From contig CAIMEY010000002.1 in the NCBI GenBank assembly GCA_903840165.1, positions 1 to 64,000 of the forward strand: 64,000 nt of DNA, read 5' to 3'. The translations under genes were made by a program, and so were the position numbers. This DNA is from an uncultured Myxococcales bacterium. Lineage in GTDB: Bacteria > Myxococcota_A > UBA9042. The notes under the pieces were generated by a model. The model searched no databases, was not told the origin of the DNA, and worked only from the letters and a program-made list of their open reading frames with translations. Positions 63,201-64,000 of the stretch are shown one piece after another; the first letter of the stretch is position 1; the number at the start of each line of letters is the position of its first letter.

Positions 63201-64000
63201 GCACACGAGCTGGCTCGACAAGGTTAAAGTCGTTGAAATTGCGATGTTATTCTTCTCATTGGCCTCCGTGACCATATCGGTGGCATCGGCTTGCACGGCG
63301 ACAAACCACTTGCCGCCTGCAACTTGGGGCAACTCCATGGAATCATCGATAAATTGCGTCGCCAAGCCACCCAAGCCGCCGGCAACGATGACGTCCTTGA
63401 GGACCGTGGCCGTCGTGACGTCCACAGCCGGTGTTTGCGAAAGGAAATAGCGGAGATGGAAGGGGCCGGCCCCTTGCACACCGAGGTTGGAAAGCTTGGT
63501 CTTGACCTTGATCAGCGCCCCGGCAAAGGTCACCTGCGGATTGACGGTGATGGCCGCGGCAAAGAGGTCCGGGGACTTCGGCGGTCCGATCACGGCGACA
63601 TCCAAGGCATATTGCGCCTGGGCACCCGGGACGTGCGGGTTGACGTGGATGTAGTAATCACCAGTGGCGGTGACGGTCAGTGCCGAGGCTTTCTTTGGCG
63701 ATCCAGGCAGTTTGGAGGCATCGAGGACCGTCGTCCCGTCCGGCCCGACCAAGGCCAAATCCAAATCGTTCGGCACGCTGGCCACCCACAAGTCCGGGGT
63801 CACCGTCAGGGTCACTGTTAGAGAATCGCCTTTGACTACGCTAACTTTCCACCAATCGTCATTGCCGCACGAGCCAAGGTTGGTCGCATCGGTTGGCAAA
63901 GGCAGCGCCTGGGTCTGGAGATCATTGTGATTATTCGCCAAATCGCCGGCGTCTTCAAAGCAGCCGCCTTGGGCACCATTGACCGTCAGCGTGTCCACGG
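60249..64000 (-). CDS. Giant surface protein with PPC, CARDB and Cys-rich repeats (5' partial)
   Basis: At least 1250 residues; the frame is open to the right edge, so the N-terminus and signal are missing. From the N-terminal side: PPC-type beta domains (GNDDWWKVSVVKGDSLTVTLT, EDWFVVQVPQG, EDWFHLTMKQGE, LDWYQFSATTGE) alternate with CARDB-like domains (PQVTFAGALIKVKTKLSNLG, PSQVVQGEDVYVKAHLNN). Next are Cys-rich DGNxCT motifs, a propeller-like region of about 350 residues with repeated GG/V-V-V strands, and a closing CNDGNPCTIDNCD motif. An extracellular adhesin or matrix-type role is inferred. Confidence 0.8.
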   Translation of the reverse strand, partial: VDTLTVNGAQGGCFEDAGDLANNHNDLQTQALPLPTDATNLGSCGNDDWWKVSVVKGDSLTVTLTVTPDLWVASVPNDLDLALVGPDGTTVLDASKLPGSPKKASALTVTATGDYYIHVNPHVPGAQAQYALDVAVIGPPKSPDLFAAAITVNPQVTFAGALIKVKTKLSNLGVQGAGPFHLRYFLSQTPAVDVTTATVLKDVIVAGGLGGLATQFIDDSMELPQVAGGKWFVAVQADATDMVTEANEKNNIAISTTLTLSSQLVCAADTFIGNHTANDAAPLPSQSAVYPKLNVCPGLEDWFVVQVPQGKAFSAAMNWTYKSGAGLVGVQILDSSKSAVVAGSAQPFNEIAKIPYTQVGGLYYIHTYVLPETGTPSPYDYALTVTIADPDPTDVCLADYYEQNNSADSSPEVGCGVANLSLCLGDEDWFHLTMKQGEVVTFDFQNAANAFQFKVFANANLPAVQTLAGNGTLKFIAPSQGMYYMQVSYKSPGVKPSAFAYTLKVDGGKGIDLIPKIDSIFPSQVVQGEDVYVKAHLNNACQDPAGGFNYAYYLSQDAVLDAKDVQLTQKALLGLAGKTQADLNDKAPVPIDYKPGPAFLILAADSTNVVAESQELNNTDGTALEVVQLCLADVFEPNGAPQIASQLPAGTNADLSLCPYDLDWYQFSATTGETITLTLSFDGSKGDLDLRLYKVGQFGAPVAASATKNAPEQIIWTADETTKYYVRINGFAGDSNSYSLALCQKFGGSCIECKDNSVCGANQVCDPTTTLCGAKPCIGGDASACNDGNQCTVDTCSVAQKCLNTPSIASACSDGNACTLGEACSDQGACVTASGTTVSTLPLSVTGTDMASSATTTEGGGLAIVGARDIGNGLQGWLQVRDATGNVLFNKVYDQLPSPSHLHSVVRLPAGQLIAVGDAAVNGAPGKTQGWWQLIDANTGTTLNSKLFPVAGQTTNLWAVALTSTGSVVTGQQAQASDGVKAAGWTLALDPVGNTLWTETNLGFNRDLVVLPGGDVVVVGHLDLDLAQVGQMQRLHSSTGKTVWAQQVPGADLTLNAVALASDATLVVVGAKDTAAQGLSSQGLILWLNLDGTLQKQATVVASTPQKLDFIGTSTNGLLDVLVRADGTLWLAGWTGSSKELNFSIEGAIWHLGLDAAVLGVWATGGPAADELDQLVAWGQATVAVGSLAANTAAADATLLQVLPPQANCNDGNPCTIDNCDVVNACQSKPAADGAPCGVGLTCQQGACQ

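Overview
The window is GC-rich bacterial DNA, dense with genes. Cys-rich 'DGNxCT' lipoproteins, FGE/SUMF1-type proteins, a Ser/Thr kinase fused to a STAND NTPase, PPC/CARDB surface proteins and an oleABCD cluster together suggest a Myxococcota-like (former deltaproteobacterial) organism. That placement is inference from gene content; no rRNA or tRNA was found to confirm it.

Left part (1-23.8 kb) is mostly accessory: a DUF4349 lipoprotein, a thioesterase, a SET-domain methyltransferase, an HtrA-like protease, a LamG secreted protein, a PAS histidine kinase coupled to a REC-adenylate cyclase, an AlgX/AlgI-like polysaccharide O-acetylation pair, a spermidine-synthase-like methyltransferase, an FGE-fold lipoprotein with a partner signal-peptide protein, the complete oleA-oleB-oleC-oleD long-chain olefin operon, a solitary D12-class adenine methyltransferase and an Ig-fold lipoprotein. 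Through this part runs a fixed-spacing 24-bp interspersed repeat (GGAGCCCT at 1-8, AGAGT at 10-14, AA at 16-17, CTTG at 21-24). I found 15 copies plus one degenerate copy. All but one lie left of 22.3 kb, mostly between genes, often as same-orientation clusters, and four of them overlap a stop codon.

Middle (23.8-47.5 kb) is mainly housekeeping: an OmpR-type two-component system, hemC-hemD-hemL, a stand-alone rplC followed by a probably frameshifted ORF, murC (divergent P-loop) and murD, a NERD-helicase with a HEAT-like lipoprotein, a DUF2723 glycosyltransferase, kelch-like and PEGA-domain envelope proteins, rho and a sugar-nucleotide epimerase.

Right part (47.5-64 kb) begins with the most system-like locus: a kinase-STAND-FGE membrane protein followed in the same direction by a small caspase-like (DUF4347-type) His/Cys protein with an EF-hand-like loop, which overlaps tail to tail by 98 nt a three-repeat beta protein. 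It resembles STAND/caspase/FGE conflict or signalling systems. After it come tatA/B and a tatC fused to a roughly 400-residue domain, a methyltransferase-like protein, a HIT protein, a 39-residue basic protein, a TPR-propeller protein and a giant surface protein that runs off the right edge.
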